Positions 44,625 to 54,200 of a stretch of DNA of 64,000 bases are shown here, piece by piece; within the stretch, counting starts at the first letter, position 1, and the number at the start of each line of letters is the position of its first letter. A model generated the notes under the pieces. The model was not told the origin of the DNA. It saw only the letters and a program-made list of their open reading frames with translations, and searched no databases. The position numbers and the translations under genes are program-made. Source of the DNA: Bacteroidetes bacterium HGW-Bacteroidetes-7 (GTDB lineage: Bacteria > Bacteroidota > Bacteroidia > Bacteroidales > UBA932); NCBI GenBank assembly GCA_002842465.1, contig PHDA01000003.1, positions 49,365 to 113,364 on the forward strand, given 5' to 3'.

Positions 44625-45755
44625 TCAATTAATTGATACCTTACTAAAATACTCGCTTGGAGTTAGTCCGGTGTTCTTCTTAAAAACCCTATTAAAAGTG
44701 GCCTTTGAGTTGAATCCGCTGTCCATTGCAAGGGCAATTATTGTTAGTTTTCTCTTAGCGGGATCTTTACATAAAGACTTGAACTCTTCAATTCTGTAAT
44801 GGTTTACGAAATCATAAAAATTCATATTGAGAGACCCGTTTAGTACACCAGACAGATACTCTGCGTTTACTTTCAGGCAATTGCTTAATGTCTCCAGACT
44901 GAGCTCGGGGTTTAGGTAAGGTTTTTTCTCTTTCATGTATTTAAGCAACAAAGCAACAAACTCCTGGTCAGGTTTGCTTACACCTGCAAGAGTTATTTTG
45001 GTTTCAACTTCAATCTCTTTGTAGGCTACAGGAACAGAGGAGAATAGATCTCCCTGTTTTAACCCAAAGAAGCCAATTATAATAATAAATGTTGAAGCAA
45101 TAGAGTATCCAATAGCCTGAATTGTATTAAAGGGCATCAGATGCAAAGCGGAGTCAACAGCATAAAGAGCACTTATAACGCTATATGCGATTAGAGAAAA
45201 CATCAGTAAAAATCTGAGCCATCTAAGTTCAAGATGCCTTGATCCAGAATAGAAACTCTTCATCTTTTCTCTGTAACTCTTTATCATCAACAGCCCCCAG
45301 ATAGTGTAACCAATATTTGAGATAGCAATTAATCCCATAACTAAGGGGAACATATAGCCCTTTTTAAAACCCTCATGAGAGTCCATATCAATTCTTGATG
45401 CGTCGGGCTTAATATAGTCGTTGAACAGAAAGAGGACAAACACAGTGACAAATGGAATGAGCAGTAAAAGATGCCTTCTGTTTATTGAGAAGTCAGGTAT
45501 GGTTAGACATTTAACATACAACCATAGTGCCGGCCCCAGAAGAAGAACAAAAGGGGGAGATAGATTTATAAAAAAGGGAAAAATATATCCATGATCACGA
45601 TTGTAAATCTCCAGATAAGCCAAAACCAGAGTTAATGCAGATATGGCCAGAAAGGTAGATAGCACATAATCTGCACACCTCTTGTCTCTTTTTGTTAAAA
45701 GAAGACCTGAAAGGAGCACAGACATAAATAATCCCGGAATCAGAAGATTTTCCAC
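44625..45755 (-). CDS. Membrane-anchored AraC-family transcription regulator
   Basis: A 376-residue regulator starting with GTG. The N-terminal half contains about six or seven hydrophobic segments (LLIPGLFMSVLLSGLL, LSTFLAISALTLVLAYLEIY, LLLLIPFVTVFVLFLF and more), a sensor-like membrane domain. The C-terminal part, about residues 270-376, has the two AraC helix-turn-helix motifs (LSLETLSNCLKVNAEYLSGVL in part; IIALAMDSGFNSKATFNRVFKKNTGLTPSEY in part). It diverges from hutH and a palindrome in the intergenic region may be its operator. The signal is unknown. Confidence 0.88.
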   Translation of the reverse strand: MENLLIPGLFMSVLLSGLLLTKRDKRCADYVLSTFLAISALTLVLAYLEIYNRDHGYIFPFFINLSPPFVLLLGPALWLYVKCLTIPDFSINRRHLLLLIPFVTVFVLFLFNDYIKPDASRIDMDSHEGFKKGYMFPLVMGLIAISNIGYTIWGLLMIKSYREKMKSFYSGSRHLELRWLRFLLMFSLIAYSVISALYAVDSALHLMPFNTIQAIGYSIASTFIIIIGFFGLKQGDLFSSVPVAYKEIEVETKITLAGVSKPDQEFVALLLKYMKEKKPYLNPELSLETLSNCLKVNAEYLSGVLNGSLNMNFYDFVNHYRIEEFKSLCKDPAKRKLTIIALAMDSGFNSKATFNRVFKKNTGLTPSEYFSKVSIN

Positions 45756-45821
45756 CCTGTTTATTTGAATAGTTTAGCCAACAGTAAACAATTCTACTTT
45801 AAGACAACAAATATAATAAAT

Positions 45822-45837
45822 GGATAATTAATTATCC
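45822..45837. promoter_or_regulatory. Perfect palindrome upstream of hutH
   Basis: GGATAATTAATTATCC, a perfect 16-bp palindrome centred about 30 bp before the hutH -7 box, where a -33 box would lie. A candidate operator for regulation of the hut genes or of the divergent AraC-type gene. Confidence 0.5.
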
Positions 45838-45855
45838 CAAACTCTCATTTTGTTT

Positions 45856-45863
45856 TATATTTG
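45856..45863 (+). promoter_or_regulatory. -7 box of the hut operon
   Basis: TATATTTG, a full match to TAnnTTTG, 40 nt before hutH. There is no TTG at -33, where the palindrome GGATAATTAATTATCC lies; such a promoter may need an activator. Confidence 0.55.
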
Positions 45864-45902
45864 TAAGATTGTTAATGAATATCTATCAAAATAAAAGTTG
45901 AA

Positions 45903-47390
45903 ATGGAGTATTTTCATATAAGTTCAAAGTATAACAGGCTAGATGAGGTAAAAATCCTGCTGAATGAAAGTTGCAAAATTGTAATATCCGATGATGCTAA
46001 AGAGAGAATCCACAAGAGTCGGGAGTACTTAATGAATAAAATTGAAACCTGTAGTGAGCCTATTTACGGCATAACAACAGGGTTTGGATCTCTTTGCAAT
46101 GTAACTATAAACAACGGTCAACTTTCACAGCTCCAGACAAACCTTGTGATGTCGCATGCATGCGGTTTGGGGGAGGAGGTTCCTCAGGAGATAGTGAGAC
46201 TTATGCTTGCACTTAAGATTAAATCGCTTTCATATGGTTATTCAGGAGTCAGGGCCGAGACGGTTCAAAGGCTTGCCGACATGTTCAACAACAGAGTATA
46301 TCCTGTTGTCTTTAAGCAGGGCTCCCTTGGAGCATCCGGTGATCTTGCACCTCTGGCTAACATGTCGCTTCCTCTGCTGGGAATGGGAGAGGTAAATTAC
46401 AACGGAAAAAGAGTACCTGCTGCAGAGGTAAACAGCATATTCGGATGGGAGCCATTAACCCTCTCCCCAAAAGAGGGGCTGGCTTTGCTTAATGGAACTC
46501 AGTTTATGCTTGCATACAGCATTTGGTGCATTCTAAAGGCTAAGAAACTTTCAAAGCTGGCAGATATAATATCAGCGGTTTCTCTTGATGCCTACCTTGG
46601 CAGGATGGAACCATTTAGCGAAAATGTTCACAAAGTAAGACCACACAAAGGTCAGAAAGAGACTGCTGCAGCAATCAGAGAGATTCTGGAAGGTAGTGAA
46701 ATTGTTAAACAAAAGAAAGAGCATGTACAGGATCCATACTCATTCAGATGTATCCCTCAGGTGCATGGTGCGTCAAAAGACGCCATTGAGTACGCCCTTA
46801 ACGCATTTGAGACAGAACTAAACAGCGCAACAGACAACCCAACCATATTGCCTGACGATGACATGATAATCTCGGCAGGTAACTTTCACGGCCAGCCACT
46901 GGCTCTCCCACTTGACTTTCTATCAATTGCAATGTCAGAAATCGGCAGCATCTCAGAGAGAAGAACCTACCAACTGATTTCGGGAAAGCGCGGGCTCCCT
47001 TCATTTCTTGTTGCGCACCCCGGGCTCAACTCCGGCTACATGATTCCTCAGTATGCACAGGCTTCGGTTGCAAGCCAGAACAAACAGCTCTGTATGCCGG
47101 CCTGCGTTGATACGATTGACTCCTCACAGGGGCAGGAAGATCACGTTAGCATGGGAGCAAATGCCGCAGTAAAATGTTTTCAGGTGGTTGAGAATGTAGA
47201 GAAGATACTTGCTATTGAGCTGATGAATGCTGCTCAGGCGCTCGATTTCAGAAGGCCACTTAAAAGTTCACCTATTGTGGCGGATTTTGTGAAACGTTTC
47301 AGAGAGCATGTCCCGTTTGTAGAAGAGGATCAGGTTATGTACCTTCACATTAACAACGCGGTTAATTTTTTGAAGCAGCTTAATTATTGA
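45903..47390 (+). CDS. hutH: Histidine ammonia-lyase
   Basis: Removes ammonia from L-histidine to give urocanate, the first step of histidine breakdown; cytoplasmic. At 495 residues it is of normal length. The MIO cofactor triad Ala-Ser-Gly is at residues 144-146 in GSLGASGDLAPLA; also GITTGFGSLCN, LLNGTQFMLAYS, and NPTILPDDDMIISAGNFHG (the family's later active-site region). First gene of the cluster hutH-hutI-MBL-ftcD; urocanate hydratase (hutU) is not in the window. Confidence 0.97.
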   Translation: MEYFHISSKYNRLDEVKILLNESCKIVISDDAKERIHKSREYLMNKIETCSEPIYGITTGFGSLCNVTINNGQLSQLQTNLVMSHACGLGEEVPQEIVRLMLALKIKSLSYGYSGVRAETVQRLADMFNNRVYPVVFKQGSLGASGDLAPLANMSLPLLGMGEVNYNGKRVPAAEVNSIFGWEPLTLSPKEGLALLNGTQFMLAYSIWCILKAKKLSKLADIISAVSLDAYLGRMEPFSENVHKVRPHKGQKETAAAIREILEGSEIVKQKKEHVQDPYSFRCIPQVHGASKDAIEYALNAFETELNSATDNPTILPDDDMIISAGNFHGQPLALPLDFLSIAMSEIGSISERRTYQLISGKRGLPSFLVAHPGLNSGYMIPQYAQASVASQNKQLCMPACVDTIDSSQGQEDHVSMGANAAVKCFQVVENVEKILAIELMNAAQALDFRRPLKSSPIVADFVKRFREHVPFVEEDQVMYLHINNAVNFLKQLNY

Positions 47391-47459
47391 AAAGAGAAAG
47401 AGATATTAACACTTCAAAAGCATTAATATTCTTTTAAATAAAAGATTATAAAGTACATA

Positions 47460-48758
47460 ATGGGTATATTAATTATAAATATCAAGCAGATTGTTCAGGT
47501 AGAGCGTGACGAATACACACTCAGACGAAGTGGAAGGGAGATGTCTGTTTTTGATACTATCGATAACGGCTTTATTTATATTGATGGAGATACAATCCGG
47601 GAGTTGGGAGAGATGCCCGATGAGGCTTCCGGCGGTGTAAAATCTCTCATTGAGAGATTTGGCGGGGAGAGAGGTGTTGGAAATGTTATTGATGCAACAG
47701 GTAAATTGGTATTTCCTTCATACTGTGACTCACATACACATCTGGTATATGCCGGAAGCCGTGAGGGTGAGTTTACTGACAAAATCAGAGGTTTGACATA
47801 TCAAGAGATTGCAAAAAGGGGAGGAGGAATCCTAAACTCTGCTGCACTGCTGCATAGAACGTCAGAAGAAGAACTGTACAGACAATCTGTTGAGAGGGCA
47901 TGGGAGATAATTGCCCACGGTACCGGAGCTGTTGAGATAAAAAGCGGATACGGCCTGAATACCGACGATGAGTTAAAGATGCTCAGAGTTGCAAAGAGAA
48001 TTGCAGATACAACCCCATTATCTGTCAAGACTACATTTCTGGGAGCACACGCAGTACCGGAGGAGTATAAAGGAAGGCGTGAGGAGTATGTAGATGAGAT
48101 TATCTCCGTTATGATACCGCTTGTTGCCGCTGAAGAGTTGGCAGAGTATATTGATGTATTTACAGAAGAGGGATTCTTTTCTGTAGAGGATACCGACAGA
48201 ATTTTCAATGCAGCAATCAAATATGGCCTGAGGCCTAAGATTCACGCAAATCAGATGAGCTTTTCGGGAGGTGTAGATGTTGCAGTAAAGTACAACGCCA
48301 TATCTGCAGACCATCTTGAATTTACGGCAGAGAGAGAGTTTGACTTGATGCTCAGAAACGAAACAATTGCAACACTTCTGCCGGGATCAACATTTTTTCT
48401 TGAAATGGAGTATGCCCCGGCAAGAAAGATGATAAATCACGGGCTGGCAGTGGCTCTTGCCACAAATTACAATCCGGGCTCATCACCATACAGCGATATG
48501 AAATTCATAATGGGGCTGGCAGCACTCAAGATGAAGATGACACCCCAAGAGGTGATAAACGCAGCAACTCTAAACGGAGCTGCTGCTATGGGGCTAAGCG
48601 AAACGCACGGCACCATTGCTCAGGGAAAGGTCGCAAACCTCTTCATAACCCACCCGATACCATCGTACTCCTTCATTCCATACGCTCTCACCACACCGGT
48701 AGTAGAGACGGTTATTCTCAACGGCGCTGTTGTAAAAATTTGCAACAGAGGCTTTTAA
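47460..48758 (+). CDS. hutI: Imidazolonepropionase
   Basis: Hydrolyses imidazolone-5-propanoate to N-formiminoglutamate. It is 432 residues, amidohydrolase fold. Metal-site HxH in CDSHTHLVYAGSREGEF, family stretch GGGILNSAA, EIKSGYGLNTDDELKML, the later metal His in KIHANQMSFSGG, and the substrate loop ATNYNPGSSPYSDMKFI. It lies 69 nt after hutH and precedes an MBL-fold hydrolase. The imidazolone it needs comes from urocanate hydratase, which must be encoded elsewhere. Confidence 0.96.
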   Translation: MGILIINIKQIVQVERDEYTLRRSGREMSVFDTIDNGFIYIDGDTIRELGEMPDEASGGVKSLIERFGGERGVGNVIDATGKLVFPSYCDSHTHLVYAGSREGEFTDKIRGLTYQEIAKRGGGILNSAALLHRTSEEELYRQSVERAWEIIAHGTGAVEIKSGYGLNTDDELKMLRVAKRIADTTPLSVKTTFLGAHAVPEEYKGRREEYVDEIISVMIPLVAAEELAEYIDVFTEEGFFSVEDTDRIFNAAIKYGLRPKIHANQMSFSGGVDVAVKYNAISADHLEFTAEREFDLMLRNETIATLLPGSTFFLEMEYAPARKMINHGLAVALATNYNPGSSPYSDMKFIMGLAALKMKMTPQEVINAATLNGAAAMGLSETHGTIAQGKVANLFITHPIPSYSFIPYALTTPVVETVILNGAVVKICNRGF

Positions 48759-48799
48759 GAGTAAATAGTTTTAGAAGAATTTAAAGAAAGCTTATTGAG

Positions 48800-49441
48800 A
48801 TGAAAAAATTTAATACCCCACTCGGAGAGATAGATATCACTTTGCTGGGACACGCATCCCTGCTTATAAAGTGGCAAGGAAAAAACATATTTGTTGACCC
48901 TTATAGCAATGTTGCCGATTACTCACTTCAGCCTAAAGCAAACCTGGTACTCCTCACCCACCACCATTACGACCACATGGATGAAGAGGCCCTGAAGCAC
49001 ATTGTTACTGACGAAACAGTATTTGTGACCAGCCTTACCTGTGCTGAGAGTATGAAGGGTGTAAACGGATTGGCTCAGGGAGAGGAGTTTGAATATAATG
49101 GAATTGGTATTAAGGCAGTCTATGCCTATAACATACAAAATAAAAGGGAAGACGGACTTCCTTTTCACCCTAGAGGAGAGGGAAACGGTTACATCCTGAA
49201 TTTTGGCGGATACAGAGTTTACATTGCAGGCGACACCGAGATAATCCCGGAGATGAGAGAGCTTGGTGAGATTGATCTTGCCTTTATGCCCAAAAATCTG
49301 CCATACACCATGAGTGATCAGATGTTTATTGAGGCGGTAAAAGTGGTTAAGCCAAAGAATCTCTTTGCTTATCACTTCTTTGAAATTGATGTTAAGGCTC
49401 TCAAAGAGAGAATGCCTCAGGGGGTAATATTACAGAATTAA
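48800..49441 (+). CDS. Metallo-beta-lactamase-fold hydrolase
   Basis: A 213-residue MBL-fold protein of the UPF0173-like group. Metal motif HHHYDHMD (LLTHHHYDHMDEEALKHI), then the later metal site AGDTEIIPEM and the C-terminal His in LFAYHFFEID. Lies inside the hut cluster between hutI and ftcD, 41 nt after hutI and 14 nt before ftcD, so it is co-transcribed. Family members' substrates are mostly unknown; a role in histidine breakdown is only suggested by position. Confidence 0.85.
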   Translation: MKKFNTPLGEIDITLLGHASLLIKWQGKNIFVDPYSNVADYSLQPKANLVLLTHHHYDHMDEEALKHIVTDETVFVTSLTCAESMKGVNGLAQGEEFEYNGIGIKAVYAYNIQNKREDGLPFHPRGEGNGYILNFGGYRVYIAGDTEIIPEMRELGEIDLAFMPKNLPYTMSDQMFIEAVKVVKPKNLFAYHFFEIDVKALKERMPQGVILQN

Positions 49442-49455
49442 TTTTTTAAACAGAT

Positions 49456-51150
49456 ATGATTCAAAGAATTATTGAGTGCGTTCCAAATTTTAGCGAAGGG
49501 CGCAATATGCAGGTTATAAAACAGATAACCGATGTTATAGAGATAGTGGAGGGTGTTAAGTTACTTAACGTAGATCCGGGAGCTGCAACAAACAGAACGG
49601 TAGTTACCTTTGTGGGTTCGCCCGAACAGGTGGTTGAGGCGGCTTTTTTGGCTATTAAAAAGGCAGCTGAGGTGATTGACATGAGAGTTCACCACGGAGA
49701 ACACCCAAGAATGGGGGCAACCGACGTTTGCCCGCTAATTCCAATTGCAGGCATCTCAATGGAGGAGACTGCAGAATATGCAAGAGCGCTTGCAAAAAGA
49801 GTTGGAGAGGAGTTGTTGATACCTGTTTATTGCTATGAAAATGCTGCATTTGCACCTGAGAGAAAGAATCTTGCAAATTGCAGGGCGGGGGAGTATGAGG
49901 GTTTGTCGCAGAAATTTCTCAACCCACAATGGAGGCCCGATTTTGGCCCTGCCACATTCAATGAGAGTGTTGCCCGGACAGGCGCAACAGCCATAGGTGC
50001 CAGAGACTTTTTGATAGCAGTAAACTTTAACCTCAACACAACCTCGACCCGCAGAGCCAACGCAATAGCATTTGATGTTAGGGAGAAGGGGAGAAAGATG
50101 AGAGAGGGAGACTCCATTACCGGCAAGGTAGTGAAAGATGCAAAAGGAGAAGAGGTGTGGATTCCGGGTACTCTAAAGGGGTGCAAGGCAATCGGCTGGT
50201 TTATTGAAGAATACGGGATTGCTCAGGTCTCTATGAATGTTACAGATATAAAGGCAACACCAGTTCATATTGCATTTGACGAGGTGGTTGCAAAGGCAGC
50301 ACACAGGGGAATCAGGGTAACCGGAAGCGAAATCGTTGGACTTATACCTAAAAATGTTCTTATTGATGCGGGCAAATACTACCTTGACAAGCAGAATCGT
50401 TCAGCGGGAATCTCTGAGGAGGAGATCATAAAGATTGCGGTTAAATCAATGGGACTTGACGATCTCAAGCCATTTGATCCAAGAGAGAGAGTCATTGAAT
50501 ATCTGATAGAGGAGGGGGCTAACAAGAAACTTATTGATCTTACATGCAAAGGTTTTGCACGCGAGACAGCAAGCGAATCACCTGCCCCGGGCGGAGGATC
50601 TGTATCTGCTTACATGGGAGCATTGGGAGCTGCTCTGGGTACAATGGTAGCTAACCTATCATCTCACAAAGCGGGATGGGATAACAAATGGAAATATTTC
50701 TCCAATTGGGCAGAAAAGGGCCATTCAATAATGGAGGAGATGCTCTACCTGGTTGATGAAGACACAAACTCCTTCAATAAGATTCTTTCCGCATTCGGCC
50801 TGCCAAAAGAGACACAGGAGCAGAAGGCAGATAGAAGTGCCGCAATACAGGAGGCAACAAAATATGCAACTGAGATTCCGCTAAGAACAATGCAGGTAGC
50901 ATTCAGTGCAATGGAGCTTACCGAGGTTATGGTTAAAGAGGGCAATCCAAACTCAGTCTCCGATGCCGGAGTGGGTGCAATTGCTCTGCGTTCAGCCGTC
51001 TTTGGAGCCTACATGAATGTAAGAATCAACTCTAAAGACCTTAAAGATCGTGCACTTGCAGACTCACTTGTAGCTCAGGCACAGGAGATTTTCGAAAAGG
51101 CACTTGAAAGCGAAAAACGGATCACCGACGCCGTAATGCAGACAATCTGA
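49456..51150 (+). CDS. ftcD: Bifunctional glutamate formimidoyltransferase / formimidoyl-THF cyclodeaminase
   Basis: Moves the formimino group of formiminoglutamate to tetrahydrofolate, then cyclises it to methenyl-THF with release of ammonia. A 564-residue fusion: residues about 1-300 are the transferase (IIECVPNFSEGRNMQVIKQI and HHGEHPRMGATDVCPLIPI in part), 360-564 the cyclodeaminase (ESPAPGGGSVSAYMGALGAAL in part). The two-domain form is as in animals and many Bacteroidota. It is the last gene of the hut cluster and ends at a bidirectional terminator. One-carbon product links to GlyA. Confidence 0.96.
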   Translation: MIQRIIECVPNFSEGRNMQVIKQITDVIEIVEGVKLLNVDPGAATNRTVVTFVGSPEQVVEAAFLAIKKAAEVIDMRVHHGEHPRMGATDVCPLIPIAGISMEETAEYARALAKRVGEELLIPVYCYENAAFAPERKNLANCRAGEYEGLSQKFLNPQWRPDFGPATFNESVARTGATAIGARDFLIAVNFNLNTTSTRRANAIAFDVREKGRKMREGDSITGKVVKDAKGEEVWIPGTLKGCKAIGWFIEEYGIAQVSMNVTDIKATPVHIAFDEVVAKAAHRGIRVTGSEIVGLIPKNVLIDAGKYYLDKQNRSAGISEEEIIKIAVKSMGLDDLKPFDPRERVIEYLIEEGANKKLIDLTCKGFARETASESPAPGGGSVSAYMGALGAALGTMVANLSSHKAGWDNKWKYFSNWAEKGHSIMEEMLYLVDEDTNSFNKILSAFGLPKETQEQKADRSAAIQEATKYATEIPLRTMQVAFSAMELTEVMVKEGNPNSVSDAGVGAIALRSAVFGAYMNVRINSKDLKDRALADSLVAQAQEIFEKALESEKRITDAVMQTI

Positions 51151-51174
51151 TAGTTAACTAATTGAATTTAAATT

Positions 51175-51209
51175 AAAAAAGGCCGACTAAATTTTAGTCG
51201 GCCTTTTTA
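51175..51209. terminator. Bidirectional terminator between ftcD and nifJ
   Basis: Stem GGCCGACTA / TAGTCGGCC with short A/T loop, A run to the left and T run to the right. It can stop both convergent transcripts. Confidence 0.9.
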
Positions 51210-51243
51210 GTTAATATCCGGGGTTAACCCGGTTTAGATGAGA

Positions 51244-54200
51244 TTATTCCGCAGTGGCAAGTCTCTTGTATGAGTTGTATCTCCATTTTGCGAACTCTTC
51301 TGTGAGTTTGAACAGCTCTTCGGCCTGGTCAGGGAAGGTGTTAACAAGTGAAGTGTACCTTACCTCTCCTTTTAGGAAGTCCTGGAACTTAGTCCAATCA
51401 GGCTCCTTGCTGTCAAGGGTGAATGGATTTTTGCCCTCAGCCTCCATAAGCGGATTGTAGCGGTAAAGCTGCCAGTATCCGCAGGCAACTGCAAGTTTCT
51501 CCTCCAGCTGAGTTGCGCCCATTCCATTCTTCAAACCGTGGCTGATACATGGAGCGTAAGCAATAATCAAAGATGGTCCATCATACTCCTCAGCCTCTTT
51601 AAGTACTTTGAAGAGTTGGTTTTGGTTTGCTCCCATTGCCACCTGTGCAACGTAAACATAACCGTAACTCATAGCCATCATTCCAAGGTCTTTCTTACGG
51701 ATCTTCTTACCTGAAGTGGCAAATTTTGCAACTGCTCCTACAGGGGTAGATTTTGAAGATTGTCCTCCGGTATTTGAGTAAACCTCTGTATCAAGTACAA
51801 GAACATTCACGTTGTTACCAGAAGCAAGTACGTGGTCAAGTCCGCCGTATCCGATGTCGTATGCCCAACCGTCACCTCCGAATATCCACTGTGAGCGTTT
51901 AACGAAGTAGTCTTTAAGAACTGTAAGCTCTTTGCAGATTTCGCATTTGCACTCAGAGATAAGTGGAACCAATTTATCGGCAATCTCTTTAGTTGCAACA
52001 TGGTCTTCGCGTTTTGCAAGCCACTCTGCAAATAGAACTTTCATCTCTGCAGTACATGATTTGCACTCAATGCCGTCTGCCATAAGTTTTGCAACTCTGT
52101 CGCGAACTCTTTCAGAACCCATTTGCATACCAAGACCAAACTCTGCGTTATCTTCAAAGAGTGAGTTAGCCCAAGAAGGACCTTTACCATCTTTGTTTGT
52201 AGTGTATGGAGATGCAGGGAATGAACCGCCAAAGATCGAAGAACAACCTGTAGCGTTGGCGACCATCATTCTGTCACCGTAAAGTTGTGTGATTGCTTTG
52301 ATATAAGGGGTCTCACCGCAACCTGCGCAAGCTCCCGAGAATTCGAAGAGTGGCTGTGCAAATTGCAGATTCTTAACATTCTGCTCTTTTGGCTGAACTG
52401 TGTCTTTGTAACCAACAACAGCGTGCAGGTGGTCGAAGTTTACCTGCTCGTGCTCCTGTGTTTCGAATGGCATCATAACCAAGGCTTTTGTCTTGGCAGG
52501 ACAAACATCGGCACAGTTACCGCAACCTGTACAGTCCATTGGTGTTACCTGAATTGTAAAGCTGTACTCTTTGAAAGGACCGTTACCTTTAATCTTTTTA
52601 ACTCCGGCAGGTGCTTTTGACTGCTCATCTTCTGTCATCAGGAATGGCCTGATAGCAGCGTGAGGACAAACATAGGCACACTGGTTACACTGAATACAAT
52701 TTTCGGCCTGCCACTCAGGAATGTGAGTTGCAATACCGCGTTTTTCGTAAGCAGATGTTCCCGAAGGGATTGTACCATCTTCAAGGTGTAGGAATGCGCT
52801 TACAGGGAGGTCGTTACCGGCCTGTGCGTTAACAACGTCAGCTACATTTCTTACCCAATCCGGTGCAAGTCTGTCGTAGCTTGCAGGGCGGAACTTGTTT
52901 GAAGCAATGTTTTTCCATTCGCAAGGAATCTCTACTTGTTCGTAGTCGGCACCCCTGTCAATGGCAGCATAGTTCATCTCAAGAATCTTGTCACCTTTTT
53001 TGCCGTATGATTTTTCGGCAGCGTGCTTCATCTCTTCAACAGCCTGCTCGAATGGGATAATGTTTGCAATTTTAAAGAATGCTGACTGAAGAATTGTGTT
53101 TGTCCTGTTACCAAGACCAATCTCTTCTGCAATCTTTGTTGCATTGATTATGTATAGATTGAGCTGCTTTTTGGCAATAACCGATTTGATATGATCAGGA
53201 AGCTTTTCGATAGTCTCCTCTTTTGACCAAAGTGTGTTAAGCAGGAATGTGCCTCCCTTTTTGATACCTTTAAGTACATCGTACTTTGTAAGGTAAGGAG
53301 TTACGTGTACCGCAACAAAATCAGGGTTTGAAACCAAATATGGTGATGTAATTTGTGTATCACCAAATCTAAGGTGAGAACATGTGTAACCGCCTGATTT
53401 TTTTGAATCATAGTCAAAATATGCCTGAACATACTTAGGTGTGGTTTCACCGATAATCTTGATTGTGTTTTTGTTGGCACCAACAGTTCCATCTGAACCC
53501 AGTCCGTAGAATTTGCACTCAACAACGCCCTTCTTGGTAACGCTAACATCCTCTTTTATAGGAAGAGATTTAAATGTTATATCGTCAACAATACCAATGG
53601 TGAAGCCATTTTTAGGCTCCTTCATGTTCAGATTGTCAAATACTGAGAATATCTGCGCAGGAGTAGTATCTTTTGAAGATAGACCGTAGCGTCCGCCAAC
53701 GATATGAGGCATTTTACCGCCTTTTTCTGCAATTACAGATTTGATATCAAGGTAAAGAGGTTCGCCTACTGCTCCCGGCTCTTTGGTTCTGTCAAGAACT
53801 GCAATGTTCTTAACGCTCTTAGGAAGTACACGGAAGAAGTATTTGGCAGAGAATGGTCTGTAAAGACGTACTGTCAGAATTCCAACCTTTTCGCCTTTGG
53901 CAACAAGAACATCAACAACCTCTCTGATTGTCTCGCAAACTGAGCCCATTGCAATGATGATGTTTTCTGCTTCAGGATGACCGTGGAAGTCAAATGGAAG
54001 GTAATGTCTTCCTGTCATTTCGCTAATCTCACCCATGTAGCGGGCAACCATATCAGGAACTGCATCGTAGAAAGAGTTAGATGCCTCTCTTGCCTGGAAG
54101 AATACGTCAGGGTTTTGTGCAGTACCTCTGGTAACAGGTTTGTTTGGATTAAGAGCTCTTGTTCTGAAAGCGTTAAGTGATTTTTCACTTATCATCTTCT

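Noticed and set aside
44600..44640. GGTATCAAT/ATTGATACC inverted repeat as a terminator
   Set aside because: One arm lies within the AraC-type coding sequence and no T run follows on the minus strand.
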